The notes under the pieces are model-generated. The model did no database searches. It was not told the DNA's origin and saw only the letters and a list, made by a program, of their open reading frames with translations. Shown in pieces: positions 17,919 to 26,515 of a stretch of DNA of 64,000 bases (the stretch's first letter is position 1; each line of letters opens with the position of its first letter). Origin of the DNA: Promicromonospora sukumoe (GTDB lineage Bacteria > Actinomycetota > Actinomycetes > Actinomycetales > Cellulomonadaceae); contig NZ_JACGWV010000001.1 of the NCBI RefSeq assembly GCF_014137995.1, positions 3,410,001-3,474,000 on the forward strand, written 5' to 3'. Made by a program: the position numbers and the translations under genes.

Positions 17919-19729
17919 TTGCTGGTCCCCTCGTCCGGCTTGTCCACGATGGTCGTGCTGCTCTGACCCGAGTCGCCCGTACCGTTCGCGGCGCGCTGCT
18001 GGGCCTGCTTGTCCTGACCGCGGCGGTCGGCCTCGCCGTAGATGTTGTCGAGCACGCCGCGGTTGTACTCCGGGTGCTCCATCGCGACGACCTCAGGGTG
18101 GTGCAGGTCGAACGCCGGCGACTCCGAGCGGATGCGCGGGAGCGAGGAGAAGTTGTGCCGCGGCGGTGGGCAGGACGTGGCCCACTCCAGGGAGCGGCCG
18201 TAGCCCCACGGGTCGTCGACCGTCACCTTGGGCGCCTTGCGCCAGGTGATGTAGACGTTCCAGAGGAACGGCAGGGTCGACGCGGCGAGGATGAACGCGC
18301 CGATCGTGGACACCTGGTTCTCCCAGGTGAAGCCCTCCTGCGGCATGTAGTCCGCGTAACGACGCGGCATGCCCTCGACACCCAGCCAGTGCTGGATGAG
18401 GAACGTGGTGTGGAAGCCGACGAACAGCATCCAGAAGTGCACCTTGCCCAGGCGCTCCGACAGCATGCGGCCGGTCATCTTGGGCCACCAGAAGTAGAAC
18501 CCGGCGAACATCGCGAACACGACGGTGCCGAAGACCACGTAGTGGAAGTGCGCGACCACGAAGTACGAGTCGGAGAGCTGGAAGTCCAGGGCGGGGCTCG
18601 ACAGGATGATGCCGGTCAGGCCACCGAAGAGGAACGTCACCAGGAAGCCGATGGACCAGAGCATCGGCGTCTCGAACGTGAGTTTTCCTCGCCAGAGCGT
18701 GCCGATCCAGTTGAAGAACTTCACGCCTGTCGGTACCGCGATGAGCATCGTCATGAACGCGAAGAACGGCAGCAGGACGGCGCCGGTCACGTACATGTGG
18801 TGCGCCCACACCGTCACCGACAGCGCGGCGATGGCGATGGTCGCGTAGACCAGGCCCGTGTAGCCGAAGATCGGCTTGCGGCTGAACACCGGGAAGATCT
18901 CGGACACGATGCCGAAGAACGGCAGGGCGATGATGTAGACCTCGGGGTGCCCGAAGAACCAGAACAGGTGCTGCCAGAGGATGGCGCCACCGTTCTCGGG
19001 GTTGAAGATCTGCGCGTCGAGACGACGGTCGGCACCCAGCGCGAACAGCGCGGCGGCCAGCGGCGGGAAGGCCATCAGCACGAGGAGGCTGGTGACCAGC
19101 GTGTTCCAGGTGAAGATCGGCATCCGGAACATGGTCATGCCCGGCGCGCGCATCGTGATGATCGTGGTGATGAAGTTGACCGCACCGAGGATCGTGCCGA
19201 AACCGGCCAGTGCCAGGCCGAAGACCCAGAGGTCTCCACCCAACCCTGGACTGTAGGTCGTGGTCGACAGCGGCGCGTACGCGAACCAGCCGAACGACGC
19301 GGCACCCTGCGGGGTGAGGAAGCCGGCGGTGGTGATGAGGCCACCGAACAGGAACAGCCAGTAGGCGAACATGTTCAGGCGCGGGAACGCGACGTCGGGC
19401 GCGCCGATCTGGAGCGGCATGATCACGTTCGCGAAGCCCGCGAAGAGCGGGGTGGCGAACAGCAGCAGCATCACGGTGCCGTGCATCGTGAAGAGCTGGT
19501 TGTACTGCTCCTTGCTCTGCACGAGCTGGATGCCCGGCTCGAACAGCTCCGCCCGGATCAGCAGGGCCATCAGGCCGCCGATGCAGAAGAAGATGAACGA
19601 CGTGATCAGGTAGAGGTACCCGATCGTCTTGTGGTCAGTGGAGGTGATCCACTTGATGATCGTCCGGCCGAGCGTCTGGCGCCCGGGGGCCAGGCCCGGG
19701 ATCAGCTCGGTCGTGGTCGCTGCGGCCAT
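17915..19729 (-). CDS. ctaD: Cytochrome c oxidase subunit I
   Basis: 604 residues, about twelve membrane helices; the catalytic subunit with haem a, haem a3 and CuB. Visible motifs are [10 protein letters not shown] (CuB His and the cross-linked Tyr), [10 protein letters not shown] (CuB His pair) and [11 protein letters not shown] (haem a3 and a ligands). A hydrophilic C-terminal tail of about 60 residues follows. The ATG overlaps the ctaC stop (TGATG), so the ctaC-ctaD-ctaF genes are coupled. Confidence 0.97.
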   Translation of the reverse strand: MAAATTTELIPGLAPGRQTLGRTIIKWITSTDHKTIGYLYLITSFIFFCIGGLMALLIRAELFEPGIQLVQSKEQYNQLFTMHGTVMLLLFATPLFAGFANVIMPLQIGAPDVAFPRLNMFAYWLFLFGGLITTAGFLTPQGAASFGWFAYAPLSTTTYSPGLGGDLWVFGLALAGFGTILGAVNFITTIITMRAPGMTMFRMPIFTWNTLVTSLLVLMAFPPLAAALFALGADRRLDAQIFNPENGGAILWQHLFWFFGHPEVYIIALPFFGIVSEIFPVFSRKPIFGYTGLVYATIAIAALSVTVWAHHMYVTGAVLLPFFAFMTMLIAVPTGVKFFNWIGTLWRGKLTFETPMLWSIGFLVTFLFGGLTGIILSSPALDFQLSDSYFVVAHFHYVVFGTVVFAMFAGFYFWWPKMTGRMLSERLGKVHFWMLFVGFHTTFLIQHWLGVEGMPRRYADYMPQEGFTWENQVSTIGAFILAASTLPFLWNVYITWRKAPKVTVDDPWGYGRSLEWATSCPPPRHNFSSLPRIRSESPAFDLHHPEVVAMEHPEYNRGVLDNIYGEADRRGQDKQAQQRAANGTGDSGQSSTTIVDKPDEGTSK

Positions 19730-20652
19730 CAGTGCCCAGCCTCCTCTTCCGTGGTTTCCGCCGGGTTGTCGACCGGGCCGGCCGTGCGGGCGAGGTCCAT
19801 GCCGAGCGAGCCGGTCTGCCCCTTCGCCGCGAGATCCGCCATGTGGGCGTCGTACTCCTCGGCGGACACGACCTTCACGTTGAAGAGCATGCCGGAGTGG
19901 AACTCACCGCAGAGCTCGGCGCACTTGCCGGCGTACGTGCCCTCGCGGGTCGGCGTCACCTGGAACGTGTTGGTCCGGTTCGGGATCATGTCCTGCTTGT
20001 ACAGGAACGCGGGGATCCAGAAGGAGTGGATGACGTCGCGCGAGTCGAGGGTGAACTCGACGGTCTCGTTGACCGGCAGGTAGAGCGTCGGGAAGGACGT
20101 CGAGGTGCCGACGGCGCCGTCGAGCTCGTCCTCGGCCGTGACGCTGCCGGGGTCCGCCTCGTGCTCGCCGTAGTCGTACACGTCGGCGTCGAGGTAGTTG
20201 AAGTCCCAGCTCCACTGCTTGCCGACGACCTGGATGTGCTCGGTCGCGGTGCCGTCGACGGTCTTGATGGCCGTCACGTCGCGGTCGGTATACCAGAACA
20301 GCACGAGCACCATGATGATCGGCACGGCCGTGTACATGAGCTCGAGCGGCAGGTGGTAGCGCGTCTGCACCGGGAGCTGGTGGTCGTCCTTGCGCTTCCG
20401 GTAGGCCGCGATGCACCACAGCATCAGGCCCCAGGTCACGATGCCCACGGCGAGGGCTGCGATCCACGAGCCCACCCACAGGTCGGTGATGCGACCGGTC
20501 TGGTTAGTCACCTCCCCGTCGCTGTAGCCGGGCAGGTATCCGCGCTGGACGGATTCGCTTGCGCAGCCAGAGGCCAGCACTGCGACGGCGACGGCTAGAG
20601 CCGACGCACGCAGGATGGCCCGCCGGGTGCGGGTAGGTGACTTCGAGTGCAA
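19729..20652 (-). CDS. ctaC: Cytochrome c oxidase subunit II, lipoprotein
   Basis: 307 residues. A lipoprotein signal ends in VLASGC (Cys about residue 28), followed by two membrane helices and a CuA cupredoxin domain: [22 protein letters not shown], and [12 protein letters not shown] with the two Cys, His and Met ligands. It accepts electrons from the bcc complex. TTG 20652 is chosen because AAAGG precedes it by six bases and it places the signal peptide at the N terminus; longer forms to 20811 would add some 50 basic residues. Confidence 0.93.
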   Translation of the reverse strand: MHSKSPTRTRRAILRASALAVAVAVLASGCASESVQRGYLPGYSDGEVTNQTGRITDLWVGSWIAALAVGIVTWGLMLWCIAAYRKRKDDHQLPVQTRYHLPLELMYTAVPIIMVLVLFWYTDRDVTAIKTVDGTATEHIQVVGKQWSWDFNYLDADVYDYGEHEADPGSVTAEDELDGAVGTSTSFPTLYLPVNETVEFTLDSRDVIHSFWIPAFLYKQDMIPNRTNTFQVTPTREGTYAGKCAELCGEFHSGMLFNVKVVSAEEYDAHMADLAAKGQTGSLGMDLARTAGPVDNPAETTEEEAGH

Positions 20653-20735
20653 GGGAGGCCTTTCACGTCTCGTCCGGCGCGTCGCACCGGTTTCCTCCCG
20701 AGCTCCACGCAGAACCTTCGTCCTCGATGGGATGC

Positions 20736-20741
20736 AGCCTA
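20736..20741 (-). promoter_or_regulatory. Candidate -10 (TAGGCT) for ctaCDF
   Basis: TAGGCT on the minus strand lies about 80 bases before the ctaC start in the 270-base gap to the divergent gene. It would leave an untranslated leader. No convincing -35 was found. Confidence 0.35.
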
Positions 20742-20922
20742 GCGCGCTCCGGGGCCTGATGATGCCCGGAACGGACCTCGCGGAACGTGACGCACTCCGC
20801 ACACGGGGCACACGTCGGCGCTGTTCAGGACACCCGCCCAGGTCGTGTCAGAACGATCGCCGCGAGGGCCCGTCACGACAGGTGCGAGGATCAGACGGAC
20901 GGCACCAGCAGCAGGAGGACGT

Positions 20923-22194
20923 GTGAGCCACGCCACCCCGGGGAACCCCGGTGAGCCCGGCAGTTCCGGCAGTCTCGGCAGGCCAGGAGGTTCCGGCAGG
21001 CCCGGAGGTTCCGGTACCCCGGAGCGGGTCTACCTCGACAACGGCGGGCGCGCCCCGTGGCACCCGCTCGCCCGGCAGGCGTTCGAGCAGGCCCTCGCCG
21101 ACGGCTGGGCGGACCCCCGCCGCCTGCACGCCGAGGGCCGGCGCGCGGCGCGGCTGCTCGACGGCGCCCGCGAGGCGGTCGCCGCCGTGCTCGGCGCACG
21201 CACGCAGGAGGTCCGGTTCACGCCCAGCCACACCGCCTCCCTCCACACGGCGGTCGCGGCGGCCGCGGCTGCCCGACGGCGCGCCGGCTCCGCCGTCGTC
21301 GTCAGCGCCGTCGAGCGGGCCGCCGTCCTGCACGCGGCGAGCCTGGCGTCGGGTGGTGCCGGAGGCGCGGGTGTCACGGAAGGTGCGGATGCCGCAGGCA
21401 GGCCCGCCGCCCCCGTGCCCGTCGACCGGCTCGGGCGGGTCGACGTGGACGCCATGGTCGCGGCAGTCGGGGCGCCCGGCGTCGCGCTGGCCGCGCTGCA
21501 GCACGCGAACGGCGAGGTGGGCACGGTCCAGCCGGTCGGTGCGGTGCACGACGCCGCCCGCGAAGCCGGCGTCCCGCTGCTGGTCGACGCCGGGGCGAGC
21601 GTGGGCCACGTCGCGGTGCCCGACACCTGGGACCTGCTGGCCGCGGACCCGGCGGACTGGGGCGGCCCGGCCGGCGTCGGCGTCCTCGCCGTCCGGCACC
21701 GGGTGCGCACGGCGCCCGTAGGACCCGAGGACGAGGACCCGTGGGCCCCCGGCGGCGTGAGCGTGCCCCTGGCGTTCGCCGCGGCGGTGGCGCTGCAGGC
21801 CGTCGAGTCCGACCGGGTGGCGCAGGAGGCACGTCGTCGGGCACTGGTGGAGCGGGTACGGGCCGAGGTGTCCCGCATCCCCGACGTCGAGGTGGTGGGC
21901 GACCCGGACGGACGCCTCCCCCACGTCGCCACGTTCTCGTTCCTCTATGTGGACGGCGAGGCGCTCGTGACGGAGCTGGACAGGCACGGGTTCGCCGTCG
22001 GGTCGGGCTCGGCGTGCACCGCGAGCACGCTGGAGCCGTCGCACGTGCTGGCCGCGATGGGCGTGCTCACGCACGGCAACGTGCGGATCGCCCTGGACCG
22101 CTCCACCACCGCCGACGAGGTCGAGCGGTTCTGCGCGGTGCTCCCGGGCGCCGTGTCGCGGGTCCGCGAGATGCTCGGCGTCGGCGGCCTGTAA
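20923..22194 (+). CDS. Cysteine-desulfurase-like protein without PLP lysine
   Basis: 423 residues. A Gly/Ser/Pro-rich N terminus (GSSGSLGRPGGSGRPGGSG) leads into the aminotransferase class V fold: RVYLDNGGRAPWHP, LQHANGEVGTVQPV, LLVDAGASVGHV, and the catalytic-cysteine loop GSGSACTASTLEPSHVLAAMG. In NifS/IscS the PLP lysine lies in SAHK-x-GGPKGVG; here the matching stretch is DPADWGGPAGVG, with Asp for Lys. The whole protein contains no lysine at all, so it cannot form the usual Schiff base. GTG 20923 follows AGGAGG. The tusA gene follows. It may carry sulfur through its cysteine, act as a partner, or be non-catalytic. Confidence 0.85.
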   Translation: MSHATPGNPGEPGSSGSLGRPGGSGRPGGSGTPERVYLDNGGRAPWHPLARQAFEQALADGWADPRRLHAEGRRAARLLDGAREAVAAVLGARTQEVRFTPSHTASLHTAVAAAAAARRRAGSAVVVSAVERAAVLHAASLASGGAGGAGVTEGADAAGRPAAPVPVDRLGRVDVDAMVAAVGAPGVALAALQHANGEVGTVQPVGAVHDAAREAGVPLLVDAGASVGHVAVPDTWDLLAADPADWGGPAGVGVLAVRHRVRTAPVGPEDEDPWAPGGVSVPLAFAAAVALQAVESDRVAQEARRRALVERVRAEVSRIPDVEVVGDPDGRLPHVATFSFLYVDGEALVTELDRHGFAVGSGSACTASTLEPSHVLAAMGVLTHGNVRIALDRSTTADEVERFCAVLPGAVSRVREMLGVGGL

Positions 22195-22220
22195 CTCTCC
22201 CCACGCACGACTCCCTTGCA

Positions 22221-22266
22221 CGTGTCAGACACACAGGTCACTAGAGTGACCTGTGTGTCTGACACG
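22221..22266. promoter_or_regulatory. Perfect palindrome overlapping the tusA promoter and start
   Basis: 21-base arms (22221-22241 and 22246-22266) surround TAGA. The loop and right arm contain TAGAGT, a fitting -10, and the tusA GTG at 22255. It shares GTGTCAGAC-N3-CAGGTC with the palindrome at 1168. It could be a terminator for the upstream gene, an operator, or an mRNA structure hiding the start. Confidence 0.6.
22242..22247 (+). promoter_or_regulatory. -10 box (TAGAGT) for tusA
   Basis: TAGAGT lies at the centre of the palindrome, seven bases before GTG 22255. Confidence 0.5.
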
Positions 22267-22569
22267 TTGGTGGACGCCCGCGGGCTGCGCTGCCCGCTGC
22301 CCGTGATCCGGCTCGCCGCGGCCGCGAAGGGCCTGCCGGCGGGCACCGAGCTGACCGTGCTGTCGACCGACCCCGCCGCCAAGCACGACGTGCCCGCCTG
22401 GTGCCGCATGCGCGGCCACGAGCACGTGGCGACCCGCGAGCACCACTCCGGGAGCCCGGGCGAGGAGGGCCGCGATGCCGGAGCCGACAACACGCCCGGC
22501 GACGAGGGCTGGGACGAAACCGCCGACGAGGGCTGGGACGGCTGGGCCGTGACCGTCCGCCTCGGCTGA
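22255..22569 (+). CDS. tusA: TusA-like sulfur carrier
   Basis: 104 residues. The first 70 are a TusA/SirA fold with the active cysteine in DARGLRCPLPVIRL and STDPAAKHDVPAWCRMRGHE. The tail is acidic with an internal repeat (DEGWDETADEGWDGW) and ends in a last strand WAVTVRLG. TusA receives persulfide from a desulfurase and hands it on, for instance to tRNA or cofactor pathways. Here its neighbour is a desulfurase homologue lacking lysine. The start is taken as GTG 22255 from the -10 spacing; GTG 22246 and an upstream TTG are alternatives. Confidence 0.85.
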   Translation: MSDTLVDARGLRCPLPVIRLAAAAKGLPAGTELTVLSTDPAAKHDVPAWCRMRGHEHVATREHHSGSPGEEGRDAGADNTPGDEGWDETADEGWDGWAVTVRLG

Positions 22570-22645
22570 CCCTCTCCTTCGAGACCTAAGTTTCTTCGCT
22601 CTGGAGCGGCTCAGAGCGAAGAAACTTAGGTCTCGAAGGAGAGGG
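22570..22645. terminator. Perfect 34-bp-arm palindrome after tusA
   Basis: Arms 22570-22603 and 22612-22645 are exact inverted repeats around an 8-base loop. It is unusually long for a terminator and contains an A/T-richer core (CCTAAGTTTCTTCG). It begins one base after the tusA stop codon. Confidence 0.75.
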
Positions 22646-22663
22646 GACAAACCGCCAGGTATT

Positions 22664-22805
22664 GAGATCGGTCTTCTGCGTCGAGATCGGTCGATCAACC
22701 GACCGATCTCAGTGCAACCGGCCGGTCTCAGTGCATTCGACCGATCTCAGTGCGACCGACCGGTCTCAGTGCATCCGACCGGTCTCGGAGCAACGGACCG
22801 ATCTC
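22664..22805. repeat. 19-bp tandem array, unit gagatcggtc, with inverted halves
   Basis: Two units read GAGATCGGTC at 22664 and 22683. A short palindrome (22683-22710) flips the orientation, then five full 19-base units of the type AGTGCNNCCGACCGGTCTC follow at 22711, 22730, 22749, 22768 and 22787. The GACCGRTCTC core is conserved and the linker varies. The layout matches the 16-base arrays elsewhere in the window. There are no spacers, so it is not CRISPR. Confidence 0.85.
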
Positions 22806-22841
22806 GCACACCCCGCTCCCACCAAAGGAGCCAGGACATCA

Positions 22842-22879
22842 CGAAGGGCCGGTCACCCCGTGGGGTGACCGGCCCTTCG
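22842..22879. terminator. Bidirectional terminator between tusA block and erpA
   Basis: Exact 18-base arms (CGAAGGGCCGGTCACCCC and complement) around GT lie just downstream of erpA, which runs leftward. Confidence 0.75.
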
Positions 22880-22911
22880 CGCCGAGAACGTCGCTCAGCG
22901 GGAGGCTGCGA

Positions 22912-23265
22912 TCAGGAGAACGACCCGCCGCAGGCGCATGCGCTGCCCGCGTTCGGGTTGTCGATCGTGAAGCCCTGCTGCTCGATGGTGTCCTTGAAGT
23001 CGATCGTGGCGCCCTCGAGGTACGGCACGCTCATCTTGTCCACGACGACCTCGACGCCGTCGTAGTCGCGCAGAGCGTCCCCGTCGAGCACCCGCTCGTC
23101 GAAGTAGAGCTGGTAGATCAGCCCGGAGCAGCCACCCGGCTGCACCGCGACGCGGAGGCGCAGGTCGTCGCGGCCCTCCTGCTCGAGCAGGCTACGGACC
23201 TTGCCCGCGGCGACGTCGGTGACGTTGACGCCGTGGGTACCGATGTCCGTGGTGGTGTCGGTCAT
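22912..23265 (-). CDS. erpA: A-type Fe-S carrier (IscA/ErpA/HesB)
   Basis: 117 residues. It has the three conserved cysteines of A-type carriers, in PGGCSGLIYQL and the ending GSACACGGSF, plus GFTIDNPNAGSAC. It hands Fe-S clusters to target enzymes; NadA, encoded nearby, is one plausible client. ATG 23265 follows GGGAGA; an upstream extension to 23397 has no support. The gap to the next gene (23266-23436) shows no reading frame with good marks. Confidence 0.95.
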   Translation of the reverse strand: MTDTTTDIGTHGVNVTDVAAGKVRSLLEQEGRDDLRLRVAVQPGGCSGLIYQLYFDERVLDGDALRDYDGVEVVVDKMSVPYLEGATIDFKDTIEQQGFTIDNPNAGSACACGGSFS

Positions 23266-23436
23266 GTCATCTCCCGATCGTGTTCGACATACCGGTAGTC
23301 GATCCTTGAACGTCCCTAACCCATCGGCTGGTCCGTCTGTTCCCGCGTGCCGGTCTGTTCTCAGATCGTACGCCCACGTACCGCGTGCGCCCATCACCGT
23401 CCGGGGTGCGGAGCGCCGCCCGCGGGGCCCGCCGGG

Positions 23437-24015
23437 TCAGCGCGCCCAGCCGGGCGACCAGGTCCGGGCCACGCGGGCGACGTCGCCGTCGGCGACCTCG
23501 TGCACCCCGCTGAGGCCCGCCGTCGACCACTCGCGCCTGCTCACCTTGCTGCGCTCCGTGACCACGACCACGGGGACCGCGTGCGGCGCGGCGGCCGCCG
23601 CGGCCTCCACGACGACCCCCCGGTGCAGGCCCTCGCCGTCGAGCAGCGTGACGTACGCCACGACGACGTCGGCGCGCGCGGCGGCCTCGGTCAGCGCCGC
23701 GCCCTCCGCCCGGGGCAGGGCCGAGGAGGCGGGCCCGGGCGCCGTCGGCCCCGGGTGCGCGAGCCCCGCGTCCTGCGGCCCGACGGCGGCGGGCCGCCCC
23801 ACCGGGATCGCGGGTCCGGCCAGCAGCACGCCGCGGCTCGCGGCGTCGTCGGGCGGCGGGACAGGCGGACCGCCCGCACGCGCCGCGACGGCCCCGGGTA
23901 CCCGGACCTCGCGCGCGTCGGTGCCGGCGTGCGGCGCGGCGGCATGCCACGCGGAGGCCAGTCGCTCGGCGTCGGGCAGGGTCTCGGCAAGCAGCAGCAC
24001 GTGCACGAGACGCAT
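23437..24015 (-). CDS. Glycerate-kinase-like C-terminal-half protein
   Basis: 192 residues, Ala/Pro-rich. The last 90 residues (VVVAYVTLLDGEGLHRGVVV, AVPVVVVTERSKVSRREW, AGLSGVHEVADGDVARVA) resemble the end of class II glycerate kinases, where a D-G-Q-S-L-G-K type motif and a final W occur. Full kinases are about 370 residues, so this is half-length and the N-terminal part is not recognisable. ATG 24015 with AGGACGG upstream is preferred. It is divergent from nadA by about 50 bases. Family assignment is weak; catalytic activity is doubtful. Confidence 0.55.
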   Translation of the reverse strand: MRLVHVLLLAETLPDAERLASAWHAAAPHAGTDAREVRVPGAVAARAGGPPVPPPDDAASRGVLLAGPAIPVGRPAAVGPQDAGLAHPGPTAPGPASSALPRAEGAALTEAAARADVVVAYVTLLDGEGLHRGVVVEAAAAAAPHAVPVVVVTERSKVSRREWSTAGLSGVHEVADGDVARVARTWSPGWAR

Positions 24016-24052
24016 CGTGGCACCGTCCTGACTGCCTGTCACCACCGCGTGT

Positions 24053-24058
24053 CATGAT
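24053..24058 (+). promoter_or_regulatory. -10 box (CATGAT) for nadA
   Basis: CATGAT is followed by seven bases and GTG 24066, supporting that start over the in-frame ATG 24054. Confidence 0.45.
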
Positions 24059-24065
24059 GGTGACC

Positions 24066-25271
24066 GTGAGCACCCTGCTGGCTGAATACTCCGGTTTCTC
24101 CGAGCCTGCCTCGTCCCCGTTGCTGCTGCTCGGCCAGGGGCGTGACCTGGCCTCCGAGCGCGGCGTGGAGTGCACGGGCGAGCTGCCCGCACCGAGCGAC
24201 CCGGACCTCGTGGACCGGGCGCGCGCCGCACGGGCCGCGCTGGGCACCCGCGCGTTCGTCCTGGGCCACCACTACCAGCGCGACGAGGTCATCGACTTCG
24301 CCGACGTGACCGGTGACTCCTTCAAGCTCGCGCGCGAGGCGGCCGCCCGCCCCGAGGCCGAGTTCATCCTGTTCTGCGGCGTGCACTTCATGGCCGAGAG
24401 CGCGGACATCCTCACCTCCGACCAGCAGCAGGTCGTGCTGCCGGACCTCGCGGCCGGCTGCTCGATGGCCGACATGGCCGCGATCGGCCAGGTCGAGGAG
24501 GCCTGGGCGGTGCTGCAGGACGTCGGCATCGCGGACTCCACGATCCCCGTGACGTACATGAACTCGTCGGCCGCCATCAAGGCGTTCACCGGGCGGCACG
24601 GCGGCACCGTGTGCACCTCCTCCAACGCCGAGGTCGCGCTGCGCTGGGCGTTCGACCAGGTCGGCGGCGTCGACGGCACCGGCAAGGTGCTCTTCCTCCC
24701 CGACCAGCACCTGGGCCGCAACACCGCGGTCCTGGAGCTCGCGATGTCGCTGGACGAGTGCGTGGTCTTCGACCCGCGCAAGCCGAACGGCGGGCTGACG
24801 GACCAGGAGCTGCGCGACGCGCGGATGATCCTGTGGCGCGGCCACTGCTCGGTGCACGGGCGCTTCTCGGAGCAGAACGTCACCGACATCCGCGCGGCGG
24901 TGCCCGGCGTCAACGTCATGGTGCACCCGGAGTGCAAGAACGAGGTCGTCACCGCGGCCGACTACGTGGGCTCGACCGAATACATCATCAAGAAGCTCGA
25001 GGCGGCCGAGCCCGGCTCCTCGTGGGCGATCGGCACGGAGCTGAACCTCGTGCGCCGGGTCGCGCGGGCGCACCCCGACAAGCAGGTGCACTACCTCGAC
25101 TCGACGGTGTGCTTCTGCTCCACCATGAACCGGATCGACCTGCCGCACCTGGTGTGGGCCATGGAGTCGCTCGTGGAGGGGCGCATGGTGAACCGGATCG
25201 TCGTGGACGCCGACGACGCCCACTGGGCGCGGGTGGCGCTCGACCAGATGCTGGCCCTTCCCGGAATCTGA
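24066..25271 (+). CDS. nadA: Quinolinate synthase
   Basis: About 401 residues; condenses iminoaspartate and dihydroxyacetone phosphate to quinolinate for NAD. Three cysteine positions for the 4Fe-4S cluster are visible: FCGVHFMAES, HPECKNEV and STVCFCSTMNRI. Other marks are LGHHYQRDEVIDFAD, GCSMADMA, and LFLPDQHLGRN. It is the longer actinobacterial form with an N-terminal extension. nadB and nadC are not next to it. It needs an Fe-S cluster, consistent with erpA close by. Confidence 0.96.
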   Translation: MSTLLAEYSGFSEPASSPLLLLGQGRDLASERGVECTGELPAPSDPDLVDRARAARAALGTRAFVLGHHYQRDEVIDFADVTGDSFKLAREAAARPEAEFILFCGVHFMAESADILTSDQQQVVLPDLAAGCSMADMAAIGQVEEAWAVLQDVGIADSTIPVTYMNSSAAIKAFTGRHGGTVCTSSNAEVALRWAFDQVGGVDGTGKVLFLPDQHLGRNTAVLELAMSLDECVVFDPRKPNGGLTDQELRDARMILWRGHCSVHGRFSEQNVTDIRAAVPGVNVMVHPECKNEVVTAADYVGSTEYIIKKLEAAEPGSSWAIGTELNLVRRVARAHPDKQVHYLDSTVCFCSTMNRIDLPHLVWAMESLVEGRMVNRIVVDADDAHWARVALDQMLALPGI

Positions 25272-25284
25272 CCGGGCTGAGCGT

Positions 25285-25914
25285 GTGAGCGGCAACGGCG
25301 GGCTACGGATCGGGATCTTCGTCTTCGACGGGGCGGAGGAGCTCGACGTCGTCGGGCCCTTCGAGGTCTTCGCCGAGTGGGGCTCGCACTCGCAGGTGCG
25401 GCCCACCGTGAGCACGTTCTCCTGGGACGGCTCCGGAGTGCGGCTCGCCAAGGGCCTGCGCATCCTGCCCGCGCACGGCGCGGACGACGTCGGGCCGCTG
25501 CACGTGCTGGTCTACCCCGGAGGCCTCGGCACCCGGCCGCTGCTGGCCGAGCCGGGGCACCTGGAGTGGCTGCGGCAGATCCGCAGGCAGACCCCGATCA
25601 TGGCGAGCGTCTGCACGGGCGCCCTGCCGCTGGCCGCGGCCGGGCTGCTCGCGGGGCGGCCGGCCACCACGCACCACGAGCACTACGACGAGCTCACCGA
25701 CCTGGACCCGAGCGTCCTCGTGGACACCGAGGCGCGGTACGTGGACGACGGCGACGTGGTCACCTCCGCCGGTGTCTCCGCGGGCATCGACATGGCGCTG
25801 CACCTGGTCGAACGCCTGGAGACGACGGCGGTGGCCCGGTCGGTGCGCAACGCTATCCAGCACCCGCCGACGGCGCTCGGCGCGCCCGGACCAGGGACCG
25901 GACCGGGTATCTGA
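25285..25914 (+). CDS. DJ-1/PfpI family protein (isonitrile-hydratase-like)
   Basis: 209 residues. It has the DJ-1/PfpI glutamine-amidotransferase-like fold: IGIFVFDGAEELDVVGPFEV at the start, VLVYPGGLG, the nucleophile-elbow cysteine in MASVCTGALPLAAAGLL, and VTSAGVSAGIDMALHLVERL. This pattern resembles isonitrile hydratase and the N-terminal domain of GlxA-type regulators, but no AraC DNA-binding domain follows. The GTG start lies 13 bases after nadA, so co-transcription is likely. The substrate is unknown. Confidence 0.85.
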   Translation: MSGNGGLRIGIFVFDGAEELDVVGPFEVFAEWGSHSQVRPTVSTFSWDGSGVRLAKGLRILPAHGADDVGPLHVLVYPGGLGTRPLLAEPGHLEWLRQIRRQTPIMASVCTGALPLAAAGLLAGRPATTHHEHYDELTDLDPSVLVDTEARYVDDGDVVTSAGVSAGIDMALHLVERLETTAVARSVRNAIQHPPTALGAPGPGTGPGI

Positions 25915-25945
25915 TACTGCCGGTTCCCGGTATAACCTCGGGCAC

Positions 25946-26491
25946 ATGGCTCGCATGCTCCAGCTCACCTGGTCCGGACTCTTCCCCCGCAAGGCCCGCC
26001 CTGGACAGACGCTGCTCGACCCCTCCGTCACCCGGATGCGCGTCGGGCTCCTGGACCTCGACTCCTACCTGCACGTCAACAACGGCACGTACCTGCAGAT
26101 GATGGACGTGGCCCGGAACAACCAGATCGCCGACCTCGGCATGTTCCCGGTCGCCAAGCAGAAGGGCTGGGCGCCGGTGGTCGCGGCGTCGACCATGAAG
26201 TACCGCCGGTCGCTGCAGCCGTTCGAACGGTTCGAGATCACGACCCGCATCCTGGGCTGGGACGAGCGCGTCTTCTACCTGGAGCAGGTGTTCACGCGCG
26301 GCGACAAGCTGTGTGCCCGCGGCATCGTCGCCAGCCGGTTCCTGGACCGCAAGGGCAACCGGATCTCCGCGCTGGACGTGGTGCGGGACGCGACGGGCGA
26401 GGACCTGCCCTCCCCCGAGCTGCCCGCCGACGTGGCGGCGTGGGCTCGCGCGCTGGACGTGGCACCGCGCGAGCCCTCCGCCAAGATCTAG
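25946..26491 (+). CDS. Acyl-CoA thioesterase (4HBT hot-dog fold)
   Basis: 181 residues. The key region is LLDLDSYLHVNNGTYLQMMD, with Asp/His/Asn positions as in 4-hydroxybenzoyl-CoA thioesterase relatives, then TMKYRRSLQPFERFEITTRI and VFYLEQVFTRGDKL. It is likely to hydrolyse acyl-CoA; the substrate is not known. TATAAC at 25931 lies nine bases before ATG 25946, so a near-leaderless transcript is likely. Confidence 0.85.
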   Translation: MARMLQLTWSGLFPRKARPGQTLLDPSVTRMRVGLLDLDSYLHVNNGTYLQMMDVARNNQIADLGMFPVAKQKGWAPVVAASTMKYRRSLQPFERFEITTRILGWDERVFYLEQVFTRGDKLCARGIVASRFLDRKGNRISALDVVRDATGEDLPSPELPADVAAWARALDVAPREPSAKI

Positions 26492-26515
26492 CCGGGGCGG
26501 GACAGAGCTGAGGGC

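Noticed and set aside
22664..22805. CRISPR-like array
   Set aside because: The repeats are 19 bases, adjoining, with orientation reversal and no unique spacers of 30 bases or more; no cas genes are present.
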